Shown: piece by piece, positions 63,596-64,000 of the stretch | How positions within the stretch are numbered: position 1 is the stretch's first letter | Layout: each line of letters starts with the position of its first letter | Source of the DNA: Eudorina sp. 2006-703-Eu-15 | Taxonomy: Eukaryota; Chlorophyta; Chlorophyceae; Chlamydomonadales; Volvocaceae | Length of the DNA: 64,000 nucleotides | NCBI GenBank assembly: GCA_003117195.1 | Contig: BDSI01000117.1 | Location: 271,091 to 335,090 of the forward strand | Reading direction: 5' to 3' | Position numbers and translations under genes: made by a program | The notes under the pieces: generated by a model | Told to the model about the DNA's origin: nothing | The model's database searches: none | What the model saw: the letters and a program-made list of their open reading frames with translations, nothing else

Positions 63596-64000
63596 ACACG
63601 GGGAACGGCCATGTCTTGAGATTCTTCTTTGCCACTTGAGCCCTTCTTGGGCCACTCTTCAGCCCTGGTTGAGCTGTACTTCAGCATTATCTGAAGAGTT
63701 GAAACCAAGAACCCAAAACTCAAGGCTGTGGCTCAACAAGTAGCAAAAGACAATGACAAAGAGGCATCTCAAGGCGAACCTCAACAACGGTCAAAGGCCA
63801 GCCCTTGAAGAACCTTGACGTAAGTACGTACTGAAGAGACTGTAGCTGAAGACCGGCCAACAAGAGTACACTCAAGATGTGGACTAAGATACATCTTATG
63901 AACATCATATAAGTATGCAGTATAAGACTTAAGCTTACCAGTGCAATAAGAACACTCCTAAGTGTTCAACAAAATACCTACTGAGGGTGTACACCAATGT
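63596..64000. other. Unidentified sequence at window end
   Basis: It starts exactly where similarity between the two duplication copies stops. It has a lower GC content and many cttgag/ctcaag words on both strands (for example 63615, 63636, 63719, 63761, 63872). It could be the edge of another repeat or transposon (LTR-like), but no terminal motif, coding frame or partner copy is visible in the window. Confidence 0.4.

Overview
The window looks like nuclear DNA of a chlamydomonadalean (volvocine-type) green alga. Genes are split by many GT-AG introns and have GC-rich third positions. Their proteins carry long Gly/Ala/Pro/Gln low-complexity insertions, and intergenic DNA is full of microsatellites. 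The strongest marker is a two-cistron REX1 locus (REX1-S followed 33 nt later by REX1-B), an arrangement known from Chlamydomonas. All exon models were built by hand from splice signals and reading-frame phase; nothing was checked against a transcript or a database.

Layout. 0.4-3.0 kb: 3' part of an unrecognised plus-strand gene that enters from the left. 6.5-10.2 kb: F-box-like/leucine-rich-repeat protein with a GC-AG first intron. 10.2-16.4 kb: gene-poor DNA with microsatellites and a long foldback hairpin at 15.7-16.0 kb. 16.4-17.7 kb: secreted LigB/MEMO-like protein. 19.1-21.9 kb: unrecognised 520-residue protein. 24.5-31.4 kb (minus): cation/calcium exchanger (CCX/NCKX type), ten exons. 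31.4-31.7 kb: short divergent promoter. 31.7-34.4 kb: REX1-S (TFIIH subunit TTDA/TFB5) and REX1-B (REX1BD domain). 35.3-39.1 kb: ornithine decarboxylase, six exons.

The right half is more repetitive and partly AT-rich. A block at 40.5-44.0 kb holding a minus-strand BTB-BACK gene is repeated at 59.0-63.6 kb. The second copy has a 1.13-kb insertion with a 160-bp AC tract. Between the copies lie a minus-strand membrane-protein gene (44.8-50.0 kb), whose second intron holds a 1.45-kb composite satellite, and a minus-strand TPM-RING gene (54.1-58.2 kb). The last 400 bp are an unidentified sequence that begins where the duplication ends.

Functionally this is an ordinary mix: DNA repair and TFIIH (REX1), polyamine synthesis (ODC), Ca2+/cation transport (CCX), and ubiquitin-related adaptors or ligases (F-box-like, BTB-BACK, RING). 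No operon-like cluster exists apart from the REX1 cistron pair. The items most worth a second look are the REX1 cistron pair, the BTB duplication with its insertion, the intronic satellite, the foldback hairpin and the TPM-RING architecture.
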